A DNA stretch of 60,063 bases, taken from assembly GCA_003612285.1 (NCBI GenBank), contig RAYE01000033.1, positions 1 to 60,063 on the forward strand. Reading direction: 5' to 3'. Every line of letters starts with the position of its first letter. Position 1 is the first letter of the stretch. Source of the DNA: a bacterium D16-51. GTDB taxonomy: Bacteria > Bacillota > Clostridia > Lachnospirales > Lachnospiraceae. Under the pieces are notes generated by a model. It was not told the DNA's origin and did no database searches. It worked only from the letters and a program-made list of their open reading frames with translations. Shown piece after piece: positions 38,030 through 47,172 of the stretch. Position numbers and translations under genes: made by a program.

Positions 38030-38052
38030 GCGCACCGCCGGCACTGGTGCGC
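38030..38052 (-). terminator. Terminator before the secretion operon
   Basis: GCGCACC and GGTGCGC pair across a 9-nt loop and the minus strand continues with T6. A second hairpin (AGCAAGAATTGC-TTT-GCAATTCTTGCT, 38054-38080) adjoins it. Confidence 0.75.
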
Positions 38053-38123
38053 TAGCAAGAATTGCTTTGCAATTCTTGCTGACAACCACTACGTTACAGC
38101 GCAATTTCCTATAAAACAAAAAA

Positions 38124-38143
38124 AGAGCCTTATTTATGGCTCT
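38124..38143 (-). terminator. Terminator after the 68-residue gene
   Basis: AGAGCC and GGCTCT pair around TTATTTAT; the minus strand continues with T7. It lies 50 bp after the stop at 38195. Confidence 0.7.
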
Positions 38144-38194
38144 ATTAATTTTATATCGCAATTTTCAATTCATAATAATGACAGTTTTTTATAC

Positions 38195-38401
38195 TTATGG
38201 GCAAAACTCATTTCTTAATTTCTGTAACTGGCCGTTTAAGCTTTCTGCCGTTTTATACAGACAATTAACAGCTTCTATGATTTCATTTAACCCCACATTG
38301 TCTGTCCTGATCCCCTCATACACCATATGGAGCAATGCTGTCAGCCCATCCATGTTTACCGCCATATCATTGATTTTATCCATCACATCCATTTCATCCA
38401 T
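38195..38401 (-). CDS. Small acidic helical protein, unknown
   Basis: 68 residues with ACGGAGGTAATGGC before the ATG. It is wholly helical and amphipathic (MDKINDMAVNMDGLTALLHMVYEG, LNEIIEAVNCLYKTAESLNGQLQKL), likely a short coiled-coil or small adaptor protein. The gene is flanked downstream by two terminators and upstream by the structured RNA candidate. The ribosome site and composition support a real gene; I cannot name its role. Confidence 0.6.
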   Translation of the reverse strand: MDEMDVMDKINDMAVNMDGLTALLHMVYEGIRTDNVGLNEIIEAVNCLYKTAESLNGQLQKLRNEFCP

Positions 38402-38487
38402 GCCATTACCTCCGTTTCAACCTACCTTTGGATTATCCTGCCAAAGCAGATAAAATATATTTCCACGTTAAACAAAATTTCCCAGTC

Positions 38488-38707
38488 AAAAATAAAAAAC
38501 TATGGCAAATAAAACCATAGTTCCATTATTTCAAAACTGTGGTTTCCCACTAAACCTCTGATGGCAGATACTACTGCCACCAGAAGGACTTAGCGAGAAA
38601 ACCAAGGACAGGGTGTCAGTATGCGTCCACACTTACACCCCGCCATTTATATCGGAGGCAAATAACTATGCCAAGCGTACAGCACAAAAAAGTTGTAATT
38701 CTGATAA
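38488..38707 (-). ncRNA. Structured RNA candidate of about 220 nt
   Basis: On the minus strand a TATAAT (38714-38719) is followed by a densely structured segment. A nested stem GGGTGT/ACACCC encloses GTGTG/CATAC with a GACG loop (38611-38640). TGGTGGCAG pairs with CTGCCATCA (38559-38582). GTGG-GAAA-CCAC has a GNRA loop (38539-38550). A terminator hairpin (38500-38520, CTATGG/CCATAG) is followed by T6. No ORF covers it. Further hairpins upstream (38737-38749 and a 10-bp stem at 38782-38807) may extend the RNA to about 38815. I could not match it to a known RNA family. Confidence 0.55.
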
Positions 38708-38932
38708 AAGTACATTATAATAATCTTATGTGTATCGCAGACGTAGTCTGTATTGTGTGGTAGACATCTTACCATGCTCTGCCTTGCACTGTTCCAGCAG
38801 TGCAAGGTGGTACACCATTATGCCCTTAAATTTTCTCATAACCATTTTATCACAACTGATTTATTTACACAAGAAAATATTGGCAACATATTCCTGGATA
38901 ATCTAAAACCTAACATGACAAAAAACTATATT

Positions 38933-39871
38933 CTAATCTGATACAATTTGCTTTACCTTTTCTATGCTAATCCCTGCTTCCACAGCAATCATCTCTGGTG
39001 ATTTGCCCTTCCCATATAATAGCAATACCTGTTTTGCAAGCTGTATCCCTTTTTCCATCCCTTCTTCCCGGATTTCTTCTGAACGTAATTTTAAAACCTG
39101 CCCTCCCATAATCTCACCAATCCTTTCCTTTAATTCTTTTTCTGATTCCAGCATATAGTCTGATATCTTAATAATAAACTCCATCAAATCCGTATAAAGC
39201 GCAGCCCGTTTTTCCTTTGCGCACTCCCTTTCCAAAGCAGTCCGGATACTTTCATACTCTGATAAAAATTGTTCCATTAATTTAGGGTCCCCATGCATTT
39301 TTCTGAAGCTGTTCTCATACCGCATTATGTAAAATGGCAGGAAAAGCAGCAACTTTTTCTGGAATATTTCATCTTTTGTATACCTTTTTACTTTTATGAC
39401 AGGCGTGGTATATACAATGCTTTCCTGCCCGCCTGCAGCCCTGTTCCCAAAATGCACCTTTACCTGCAATTCATCAGGCGTATTCTTTGTATCACGCAGG
39501 TACAAAGTACATGACCTTGGGAATTCCATTTCATACATCCCATCTTTCTGCACTGCGTTCTCTAATGCAATTGCAAAATCATATTCAATCATCCGGACTG
39601 CCATTACCGTGTCTGGATGGCTCTGGCATTCAATATGGTATAAATGGTTACGGATTAACAGGCAGGAATCCGTAATGACTTCCCCGCTTTTTGTCTGGTG
39701 CTCATTATGGATTGGCACAACTTCCTCATCTTCAGGGTAGTCTGTGCAAAATACCTCATTGATCAGTGGTATTGCCAGCTGCGGTATCCGTTCCACTATT
39801 GTCCTAAATACATCATCGAAAACTGTATTGCCCACGGGCACTTCTGTTCCTTTCCTTTTTCCCCTGTCCAA
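38933..39871 (-). CDS. Rpn-family PD-(D/E)XK nuclease
   Basis: 312 residues. The start is TTG at 39871, chosen because GGAGGGCTAAAA lies directly before it and no other start is near. The N-terminal half has the Rpn/YhgA pattern (NTVFDDVFRTIVERIPQLAIPLINEVF) and the nuclease core (D in VITDSCLLIRN, then HIECQS as the E-x-Q/K end). It also has FPFYIMRYE-like aromatic helices. A short HTH-like end (KGKSPEMIAVEAGISIEKVKQIV) follows, as in many clostridial members. Rpn proteins were described as recombination-promoting nucleases and are linked to phage defence. The gene is isolated between the RNA candidate and the NlpC/P60 gene. Confidence 0.75.
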   Translation of the reverse strand: MDRGKRKGTEVPVGNTVFDDVFRTIVERIPQLAIPLINEVFCTDYPEDEEVVPIHNEHQTKSGEVITDSCLLIRNHLYHIECQSHPDTVMAVRMIEYDFAIALENAVQKDGMYEMEFPRSCTLYLRDTKNTPDELQVKVHFGNRAAGGQESIVYTTPVIKVKRYTKDEIFQKKLLLFLPFYIMRYENSFRKMHGDPKLMEQFLSEYESIRTALERECAKEKRAALYTDLMEFIIKISDYMLESEKELKERIGEIMGGQVLKLRSEEIREEGMEKGIQLAKQVLLLYGKGKSPEMIAVEAGISIEKVKQIVSD

Positions 39872-40102
39872 TTTTAGCCCTCCACTGCTTTCTGTAAATC
39901 ATTCTTTTAGTAAAACCCATTAAATCTTCCCTGGCCCTTGGTTTTCAAAAATACTGCCTATTCATCTGCTTCAATGGCTGGTTTCCCTATGGTATGGATA
40001 AAATACTTACATATTGCTATTTTAGCAGAGATTTTTCCCTTTTGCAATCAATATGAAACTTGCCACATACTGTGAATATGTAATATTGGCCTAACATACT
40101 TC

Positions 40103-42343
40103 CTACAATGTTGGCCTGGCACAGGCCACTACATTATTGCTCCTTACGTCGCCATATACCACACCATAACTTTTTCCTTTTGCTTCTACCATTTTTCCAT
40201 TCCCCACATAAATCGCAACATGGTAAACCCCTTTATATCTTCCATTATTTGCACCGCCATAGAAAATCAAGTCCCCTGGCACTAAATGGCTCCCTACCAC
40301 CTTATTTTGATTTTCCATAGCCCGGCATTCTTCTGCAGCTGTATACGAATCCCCATTTTTTATATCAATCCCAACCTCTCTGTAAGAACGGTATGCCAAA
40401 GAAGAACAATCAAATATGTCAACGGAAAGGGAGCCATGATAATTTTGGTCATATGCGCATCCAACTTTTGATAATGCATACCTGAGTACATCCTCTATTG
40501 TATATGTCATATCGCCCGGATACATCCCCCATAACCCTTCTATTATCTGGTTAATTTCTGATGCACTTAAACTGGTAAACGTAGCTCCATCCCCACCAGG
40601 TAAATCTATGTCATATTCTTCCCCGCTGTCTGAATCCATGCCTGCCAATGCACCTGTCGTCCCACTCATTAAAAGAAAACAAACCATCATTATAACAATT
40701 GGGATAAACACAGCTGTACAAGCGCCTGCTGCCATAGAAATTATTTTTTTAGCACCTGTTGCCATCATCCGGCCAACTGTACCTTTCATTTCATCTGTAA
40801 CTGTTTTCAACAGCCCCCTCTTTCCCTCTTTTATTAAATCTCCCGAACTTTCAGCAGACATATCCCCAAACTCATTCTGGACATTATTCTTTGCCCTCAA
40901 AACATTTGACAGTGCTGTCAAAGCTGCAGCTTTCTTTAACTTTTTCTCTCTTTCCTCTTTTGCTGTCTTTTCCCCTGGTTTTGTTTGGTCAAATTTCTCA
41001 TTTATTGATACAAAGCGTCCTGCAGCTTTATTATCAGAATCAAAGGATTGCGTCTCTTCCCCAAAGTACGGTTCCATCTCTTTACTGGCACTGCCTTGTT
41101 TCTCTTCTGATATTTCAGGGGTTTCAAAGCAGCTGCCTGCTTCCGCCTGATTTTCTTGGGCTTCCCCTGCATGGTTTACCCCACTTTCCTTTTCCAATTC
41201 ATCGGCAGTTTCTTTTTGTATTATAGTAACAGACCTGCCGGCCTTTTGCTTTTTTGGTGGTTCAAATATGCTGTTTCCATGCGCATCTGAAAATTTTTCT
41301 GTAAAACTGTCTGCATACTTGTCTGTAAATTTGTCTTCTCCAGCAGAAAATAATATAACACTTTCCTTAAAGACTTTTTTATTGCTGTTCGCTTTTTCCC
41401 TGATACCTTTTATCTCATTCTTTGCTTCTTCCTGAATCTGGCGGTACTCTGAGCCGGCTTTTCCCTGTTTATCTACAGAATGGGAAACAGCAGTAATCAT
41501 CTTATCATCAGGGTTTGGTTCTGCAAAACCACCGCTTTCTGTTAATATATTTTCAAACAATTTTTCTGCTTTATCCCCAAAAAATACTGCTTTTTCTTCA
41601 TAAGCTGCAATTTTCCCTTTTGGGGGTATTGTTTTCTCCTGGAGGCCTTCATTCCTGCCCCAATAATTTTCTGTGCCACCTGCACCAGCAACAAACATAG
41701 GTGTACTTTGGTTTGCCAATTCATTATATACATTTGCAGATACATTACTTACAAAATTTCCACCATTCTTTCCATAGTCAAATTGTATATTATTGTCATT
41801 ACTTTTAAACAGGCTCTTTTTGTCTGCCTGGAAAGTTTCTTTCCTATCTGTAAAAGGAGTATCTTCCTGTTCAGCAAATGTTGTTTCCCTATCCACGGCA
41901 TCTTCTTTACTGGTATTAATTGTTGGCCTTGCTGCCACTTCCACACTTTTCTTTGTACCATCAGAAAAAAACACTTTTTTTCCCGGTTCTCCTAAAAATT
42001 CAGCAGTCATTTCACGCTCTTCTAAAATATCGGTTTGTATATTATAACCTTCCTCTGTATAAACCTCTGCTGTATTTTCAATAAACTCCGTCTCTATATT
42101 GTCAGAAAATTCTGGTTTTCTTCCATTACTTACAAATAAATTTCCAGGTATGGAAGCCATTCCATTTGCCCGCACCTGAGCCTGCAAAGCATCCATATAA
42201 TTTTCTATGTCTGTATTGCTTAACCCTGCATATCTTTTTAATGTATCAATTGATGAAAAGCCAGGAAGTTCATTTTTTCCCATCTCAAAACGGTTTGTTA
42301 AGTCCGTAAACTTTTCTTTTCCTTTTCCATCTTTAAATGCCAT
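40103..42343 (-). CDS. VirB1-like NlpC/P60 cell-wall hydrolase with long N-terminal region
   Basis: 746 residues; AAGGAGCGGTT before the ATG. About 530 residues of low-complexity, charged sequence come first (repeated FTD, EK and FE motifs). One membrane helix (ACTAVFIPIVIMMVCFLLMSG, about 536-560) and a catalytic NlpC/P60 domain (about 610-746) follow. The catalytic Cys is in DCSSLAYRSY (about 644) and the His in GVYHVAIYVG (about 704). It should cut peptidoglycan outside the membrane to let the mating channel pass. The very long internal N-terminal part is unusual for this family and might bind VirB4 or other cytosolic partners. It follows VirB4 by about 10 bp. Confidence 0.88.
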   Translation of the reverse strand: MAFKDGKGKEKFTDLTNRFEMGKNELPGFSSIDTLKRYAGLSNTDIENYMDALQAQVRANGMASIPGNLFVSNGRKPEFSDNIETEFIENTAEVYTEEGYNIQTDILEEREMTAEFLGEPGKKVFFSDGTKKSVEVAARPTINTSKEDAVDRETTFAEQEDTPFTDRKETFQADKKSLFKSNDNNIQFDYGKNGGNFVSNVSANVYNELANQSTPMFVAGAGGTENYWGRNEGLQEKTIPPKGKIAAYEEKAVFFGDKAEKLFENILTESGGFAEPNPDDKMITAVSHSVDKQGKAGSEYRQIQEEAKNEIKGIREKANSNKKVFKESVILFSAGEDKFTDKYADSFTEKFSDAHGNSIFEPPKKQKAGRSVTIIQKETADELEKESGVNHAGEAQENQAEAGSCFETPEISEEKQGSASKEMEPYFGEETQSFDSDNKAAGRFVSINEKFDQTKPGEKTAKEEREKKLKKAAALTALSNVLRAKNNVQNEFGDMSAESSGDLIKEGKRGLLKTVTDEMKGTVGRMMATGAKKIISMAAGACTAVFIPIVIMMVCFLLMSGTTGALAGMDSDSGEEYDIDLPGGDGATFTSLSASEINQIIEGLWGMYPGDMTYTIEDVLRYALSKVGCAYDQNYHGSLSVDIFDCSSLAYRSYREVGIDIKNGDSYTAAEECRAMENQNKVVGSHLVPGDLIFYGGANNGRYKGVYHVAIYVGNGKMVEAKGKSYGVVYGDVRSNNVVACARPTL

Positions 42344-42352
42344 AACCGCTCC

Positions 42353-44857
42353 TTAAATTGTTGCTTTCAAATTATCCCCGTCAGTATTCACAATTTTATA
42401 TATTTCGCACTCTTTGCTCATCCTCATATCAAAAGGGACTGTGGTCGCCCCCATTTTTAAAAGACCCATGCCTGAAGCAGCCCCTTCTACAAAATTAAAC
42501 ATTGCAGGGCTGATAGAAGGTAAAAATTTAATAAGCATGTCCCTGTCAATTGTTGACTGGTTTAATAATGCAAAATATTCTGTATTTGAAAGAATTGCAG
42601 ACAGTTTTGCAGAATTTGATGAATTATTAATCAGATCTGTCATATTTTGCGTAATCCCAGTCAATACGCCTTTCATTTTACGGATTTCTTTCCAAAGTTT
42701 CAAAATGAAATTAGCTACAGAATCAATCCCCAGCAGCTCATGGAATTCATCGATATATAAAAAAGTCCACGAGCCAAGTGCAAAATTTGCTTTGATTTTA
42801 CCCCGCACAATTTCAAGCATGACAAGCATGGCTGATATACGTAAATTTTCTTTAATACTTGATATGTCAAATATAAGGAACTTTTTATTAATGTCAACAT
42901 TCGTCCTATGGTTAAAAAGGTTCAAAGAGCCATTAACAAATATCTGCATATGTGCTGCCAGCTTTGTTGAGATGCTGTCATGGCGGTCAATCAATTCCTG
43001 GTAAATATCCTGGAGCGTCGGGCTATAACTTCTTACCTGTTCATCATTTGTCAGGCCAGTTGCAACAGGCAGGGTTATCTCTTTTGTTTTCATATACTCT
43101 GGGACACTATACTCTGTAATTTCTTCACTTTCCCCATTTAATCTTTTCCTCATGGCATAGTTTTCAGAAAAAACTTTCTCCATGACTTTATCAATTACAC
43201 CTTGTTCTTCCGCATCCAGATCCCGGCGCATGCAGCTTGACAGCAAAGTAAGCACAAAATCTGTTTTTTCCCCTATAATTTCTTGTAATCCGGCATAGTC
43301 TGCATTCAGGAAATCAACATCCATAGGGTTAACAAAAATTTCTTCTTGGGAATCAAACGAAATAACAGTGCCATCTACCTGCCCTGCCAAAGGCCCATAT
43401 TCATTTTGTGGGTCAATAATAATCATTTGGTCTTCTGGATTATTCACCACTGTACTTATAATCTCTGATTTAGCAAATACCGATTTTCCACTGCCAGACT
43501 TTCCAAGGATCAGCCCATTATAATTTTGTAAAAACTTCCGGTTCGCAAATATGGCATTCTGCGACAGCTGGTTAATGCCATAATATGTACCATTTATGTC
43601 ATTTAATTCCTGAGTCTTAAAAGGCATGAACATAGCCAGGTTCGGCGCTGAAAAATTACACATGCGCTTAAATTCCTGTAAACCAAATATAAAAGCTGAA
43701 TTTATCCCTTCCCGCTGCCTGTCAAAACAGGGTGCAACTGCTAATGACTTAATGCCTGCAATTACATCTATTTTGCCAGATATTTTCTTTAGTTCCTCTT
43801 CCGTATCTGCCAAAAACATAATTAAAATCGTCGTATTAAAAAAATGGTCATCGCCATCATCTACCTGCCTTGCAAAATCATTTAATGCATCTTTTTCTTT
43901 CAGCAGCTTATCACTGGCATCCGTAAGGAAATCATTATTGTTACGGTTGCGTTGCTTTTCACTTTCAATTTTCATGCCCACGGAAGCATATTTCCGGCCA
44001 ATTTCCTGCTTCAGTGCAGTTACATCTAAAAGCTCACTGTTGACAGCAATATAACTTGTACAGTTGATATTGGATAACTCTGAAAGTATGTCTGATTCCA
44101 GGCTGTTTGGATACTCTGATATGAACATTACCTTTCCATACTGGCAGCCATTCAGGACAAAATAATCATTAAAAAATATTATCTGCTGTGGGGCTACTAT
44201 ATTTAACCAGTCATGCCCTAATGAAAATTCCCTGTTATAATCAAACTTATAATCCATATGCATTCCGGCATGGGTAAAATTATACCAGATTTGCATGCGC
44301 TGGTTAATCCCTAGTGGGATTAACTGTGAGCCGGCCATGCCATTCACACCAATCTGTATAAGCGCACTTCTAAGCGCCGCCTCAATACTGGCAAATGAAC
44401 TGGCGGCCTCACGGATATTGCCACCCGTTATTGTGAGGGTTAAATAAATCCTCTGGTATAATCCCTGTTTCGCATCCGTCAGCTTGTTTTTAATCACATT
44501 GTTGTATGCATTTCGGAGCTTATCTTTTTTATCCCCCTGCAATTTATATAATATTTTTGTATTAAACTCATTTTCGTCTACATACTCATTTGCCACTGTA
44601 TACGACAACCTGCATGGCATGCTGTTCAATACCCGGCTAAAATTAATAATGATACTTTTCTGCTCTGCATCCGTCACCCCTGCAAAATTAATGTCTGTCA
44701 ATACAAAACTCTTTGAAAACATTCCATTGTTCAATTCAAATATCCCGGTTTCATCTATTGCTTTTACACTAAAAACTTCCTGCGTTGAACTTGGGTTAAG
44801 ATACAATGGTTCGTCATATTGTTTCGTCTTATCATATTTAGTCATTATCATTGCCAT
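42353..44857 (-). CDS. VirB4/TraE-type conjugation ATPase
   Basis: 834 residues from the ATG at 44857 (MAMIMTKYDK, GGGGGATTTAGAA upstream). The open frame continues to 44911 only because it crosses the palindrome at 44878-44900. The N-terminal half is the VirB4 CagE-type domain. The motor domain has Walker A NGLILGKSGSGKSVFAK (about 445-460), IIDPQNEYGPL, Walker B TFLYIDEFHELLG (about 698-710) and ITQNMTDL. VirB4 powers assembly and substrate movement and is the signature protein of type IV secretion. It is followed within 10 bp by the NlpC/P60 gene. Confidence 0.95.
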   Translation of the reverse strand: MAMIMTKYDKTKQYDEPLYLNPSSTQEVFSVKAIDETGIFELNNGMFSKSFVLTDINFAGVTDAEQKSIIINFSRVLNSMPCRLSYTVANEYVDENEFNTKILYKLQGDKKDKLRNAYNNVIKNKLTDAKQGLYQRIYLTLTITGGNIREAASSFASIEAALRSALIQIGVNGMAGSQLIPLGINQRMQIWYNFTHAGMHMDYKFDYNREFSLGHDWLNIVAPQQIIFFNDYFVLNGCQYGKVMFISEYPNSLESDILSELSNINCTSYIAVNSELLDVTALKQEIGRKYASVGMKIESEKQRNRNNNDFLTDASDKLLKEKDALNDFARQVDDGDDHFFNTTILIMFLADTEEELKKISGKIDVIAGIKSLAVAPCFDRQREGINSAFIFGLQEFKRMCNFSAPNLAMFMPFKTQELNDINGTYYGINQLSQNAIFANRKFLQNYNGLILGKSGSGKSVFAKSEIISTVVNNPEDQMIIIDPQNEYGPLAGQVDGTVISFDSQEEIFVNPMDVDFLNADYAGLQEIIGEKTDFVLTLLSSCMRRDLDAEEQGVIDKVMEKVFSENYAMRKRLNGESEEITEYSVPEYMKTKEITLPVATGLTNDEQVRSYSPTLQDIYQELIDRHDSISTKLAAHMQIFVNGSLNLFNHRTNVDINKKFLIFDISSIKENLRISAMLVMLEIVRGKIKANFALGSWTFLYIDEFHELLGIDSVANFILKLWKEIRKMKGVLTGITQNMTDLINNSSNSAKLSAILSNTEYFALLNQSTIDRDMLIKFLPSISPAMFNFVEGAASGMGLLKMGATTVPFDMRMSKECEIYKIVNTDGDNLKATI

Positions 44858-44877
44858 TTCTAAATCCCCCTTCTTCG

Positions 44878-44900
44878 CTTTGTGCCATTTTGGCATAAAG
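44878..44900. promoter_or_regulatory. TGCCA-TGGCA palindrome before virB4
   Basis: The + strand reads CTTTGTGCCATTTTGGCATAAAG, in reverse orientation to most other copies. It fills the gap between the gene at 44908 and the virB4 ribosome site. Confidence 0.6.
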
Positions 44901-44907
44901 TGTATAA

Positions 44908-45924
44908 TCACAAAAACAACTTTCCAATCAATTCTTCCTTTTGGTTTCTCATAATATGGTAGTCAATAAGCCCCAAGGAACATATACTGGAAAAAACTGT
45001 CTGCTGTTTCCCTGTGCATGGCATCAGCATCATGCTTTTCTCTCTATGGAGTTCCTTACACATCCTTTCCCTTTCTTCTGGGGAAACATTCACTACAGAC
45101 AGCAAAAAAGTTAAATTTACATTCCGGTCGGCCTCACTATTTCCAAAGGCATAATTATAACGGCGTTTTAAATTATAATGGAACATTTCTGCCTCTTCTC
45201 TTGTCATCGCCTGGATATCAATACAGCTTTGGATATTGTATTTCACATTTTCAAAATATTCATACACTCCAGCAAAATCTTCTGAAAATTCTATGCCAGT
45301 ATAACAGGCCCCATACAATGAAGATTCTATCTGGAATTTATTAAACTCTTCCTCAATATTTGGAAAAATAACCTTTTTCATGTCCTCTCTTTGTTTTATG
45401 AATGCATTTATATCATAATTCTTTATCTCTCCCAAAAAATTCATATGCATGATTGTCAATACATTGCTGATTGAGCAGGGTGTAATGCTAACTTCAGTTT
45501 CCTCTGAAATCACATTAAGAATATCATCTATCCTCTTATACTCATCATATGCAGCCGCATATCCACATTCCTTTACATATACAGTTAGGAAACGGAGCAC
45601 TTTCCCTGGTTTATTGCTGCTGTTTTTTACAAATGATGACAGCCTCATCCTGCAAAATGATGCATTGCATAACTTTTCTATTAACACTTTCCGGCTGTCT
45701 GGTGTTAATGTCTTGAAATTCAGTGAATATGCTTTTAAATACACGTCATTCCCTAAATAAAAAACTTCATCTTCACACTGTATTGAAATTATCCCCAGCG
45801 ATTTCTGTGTACTCTTTGGCAAACACATAAGTGAATTGTTTAATATTTTTTCTCTCTGTTTTTGCTCTTTCATCTTTTTTATGCTGCTCTTTTCCTGTTT
45901 TGCTTTCCTAAAGTTTCCCATCAT
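44908..45924 (-). CDS. Unknown protein of the transfer operon
   Basis: 338 residues; CAGGAGTGACAT before the ATG. No membrane segment. The N-terminal 35 residues are basic and helical, followed by a mixed fold (IISIQCEDEVFYLGNDVYLKAYSLNFKTLTPDSRKVLIEKLC) reminiscent of the N-terminal part of VirB4-like proteins. The end (SSICSLGLIDYHIMRNQKEELIGKLFL) has no motif. The start overlaps the stop of virB11, which shows coupling. It stands between the VirB11 and VirB4 ATPases, where a small adaptor is plausible. No family assignment is possible by eye. Confidence 0.6.
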   Translation of the reverse strand: MMGNFRKAKQEKSSIKKMKEQKQREKILNNSLMCLPKSTQKSLGIISIQCEDEVFYLGNDVYLKAYSLNFKTLTPDSRKVLIEKLCNASFCRMRLSSFVKNSSNKPGKVLRFLTVYVKECGYAAAYDEYKRIDDILNVISEETEVSITPCSISNVLTIMHMNFLGEIKNYDINAFIKQREDMKKVIFPNIEEEFNKFQIESSLYGACYTGIEFSEDFAGVYEYFENVKYNIQSCIDIQAMTREEAEMFHYNLKRRYNYAFGNSEADRNVNLTFLLSVVNVSPEERERMCKELHREKSMMLMPCTGKQQTVFSSICSLGLIDYHIMRNQKEELIGKLFL

Positions 45925-47170
45925 ATGTCACTCCTGACTGCTTTTTATATATTTCCCTGTAATTCAGATGTAAATGTTGATTGTCCCACCCAGCAACTTC
46001 TATAATTTCATCAATGCTGAACCTGCTCATATGGATAAGTGATAATGGTGCAGAAGTTAACATTTCCTCTAATGTCTCTATCGGATAATTGGATACATAC
46101 CTCGCACACTGTGCCAGTCTTCTGACAGAACCTGCTGCAGTATTGCTGTGTATGGTTCCAAAGAATCTTGCCCCTGTGCTCATTGCTGTTGTAAATACAT
46201 AAAGGGCTTCCCCTCCTTTTATCTCCCCTATGACAAAATTATCTATATCCTGCAATAACCCCAGCCTGAGTTCATCTTCCAGAGAAACTTCTATGTTTCT
46301 GTCTTCCCGTTTTATTTCTAATGTATGTTCAAACTGTATTTGTGGATGGTTTGAATACAGTTCATCTGATTCCTGGGAAACCAAAATCGACTCCGTTGTT
46401 GGAATTAAGTCAATCATATTATTTAATAATGTTGATTTCCCGGATCCCCCTCTTCCCGATATAAGAAATCCGTACCCGCCTGCAACCCTGTTCTCCAAAT
46501 ACCTCCTTATGTCACCATCCAGCATCCCCTGCCTTTCCAGATATTCCCATGGATACTTTTCTTTGGGAATCTTTCGAATATGTATATTGTTAGTTTCTGT
46601 AGAAGTTACAGAAGAAAGCTGGATATCAATACGTAAATAAAAATTTTCCACCCCTTTCCTATCCGTACAATGCTGTAAGGGAAACTCCCCTGAATTTTGC
46701 AGCCTGTGAATTCTCAGTATCCTGTCAAACCAGCGGTTATAATCTTCTTCACTTGCAAAAGTAAGGTCTGTAACATATCTGTCACCATTCGCCTTACAGA
46801 CAATATGGTTCCAGGCAAGAACCTTAATATCGGAAACATCCCCTGCTTTCAATAAAGGCGTCAATATATAATATCCAAACACACTCTCCTGGAACAAATC
46901 CAACAAAACAGCAATTTCCGCATCATTATCAGTATCTGTCAATTTACTGGATATTATAAAATCCTTTGCTTTATTCATAAGCATAATGAAATCCTGTTCT
47001 GTCCCCTGGATGCACTTCGTAACCAGGGCAGTATTTAGGTCAATGACATTTGCCCGCAGATTAATAAACTTATCCTTCAGCGGCCCATATTCATACATTG
47101 ACTGTACTGGATATATATCAGCATTTGAGGAAAGCCATGTCTTCTTTTTCTCGTATACTAACTTACGCAT
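45908..47170 (-). CDS. VirB11/TadA-family secretion ATPase
   Basis: 420 residues; AAAGGGAGTAATA before the ATG. An N-terminal domain of about 210 residues is followed by the RecA-like motor. Walker A FLISGRGGSGKSTLLNN lies about 236-250. An acidic segment SILVSQESDELYSN, the VIGEIKGGEALYVFTTAMSTG Asp/His-box region and FFGTIHSNTAAG follow, which is the secretion-ATPase signature. VirB11 enzymes cycle between pilus or channel building and substrate transfer. They are often missing from Gram-positive conjugation systems such as Tn916, so its presence here is notable. Flanked by coupled genes on both sides. Confidence 0.92.
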   Translation of the reverse strand: MRKLVYEKKKTWLSSNADIYPVQSMYEYGPLKDKFINLRANVIDLNTALVTKCIQGTEQDFIMLMNKAKDFIISSKLTDTDNDAEIAVLLDLFQESVFGYYILTPLLKAGDVSDIKVLAWNHIVCKANGDRYVTDLTFASEEDYNRWFDRILRIHRLQNSGEFPLQHCTDRKGVENFYLRIDIQLSSVTSTETNNIHIRKIPKEKYPWEYLERQGMLDGDIRRYLENRVAGGYGFLISGRGGSGKSTLLNNMIDLIPTTESILVSQESDELYSNHPQIQFEHTLEIKREDRNIEVSLEDELRLGLLQDIDNFVIGEIKGGEALYVFTTAMSTGARFFGTIHSNTAAGSVRRLAQCARYVSNYPIETLEEMLTSAPLSLIHMSRFSIDEIIEVAGWDNQHLHLNYREIYKKQSGVTYDGKL

Positions 47171-47172
47171 TA

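Noticed and set aside
44857-44911. Longer N-terminus for VirB4
   Set aside because: The extra codons translate the TGCCA palindrome, and a strong ribosome site lies before the ATG at 44857.
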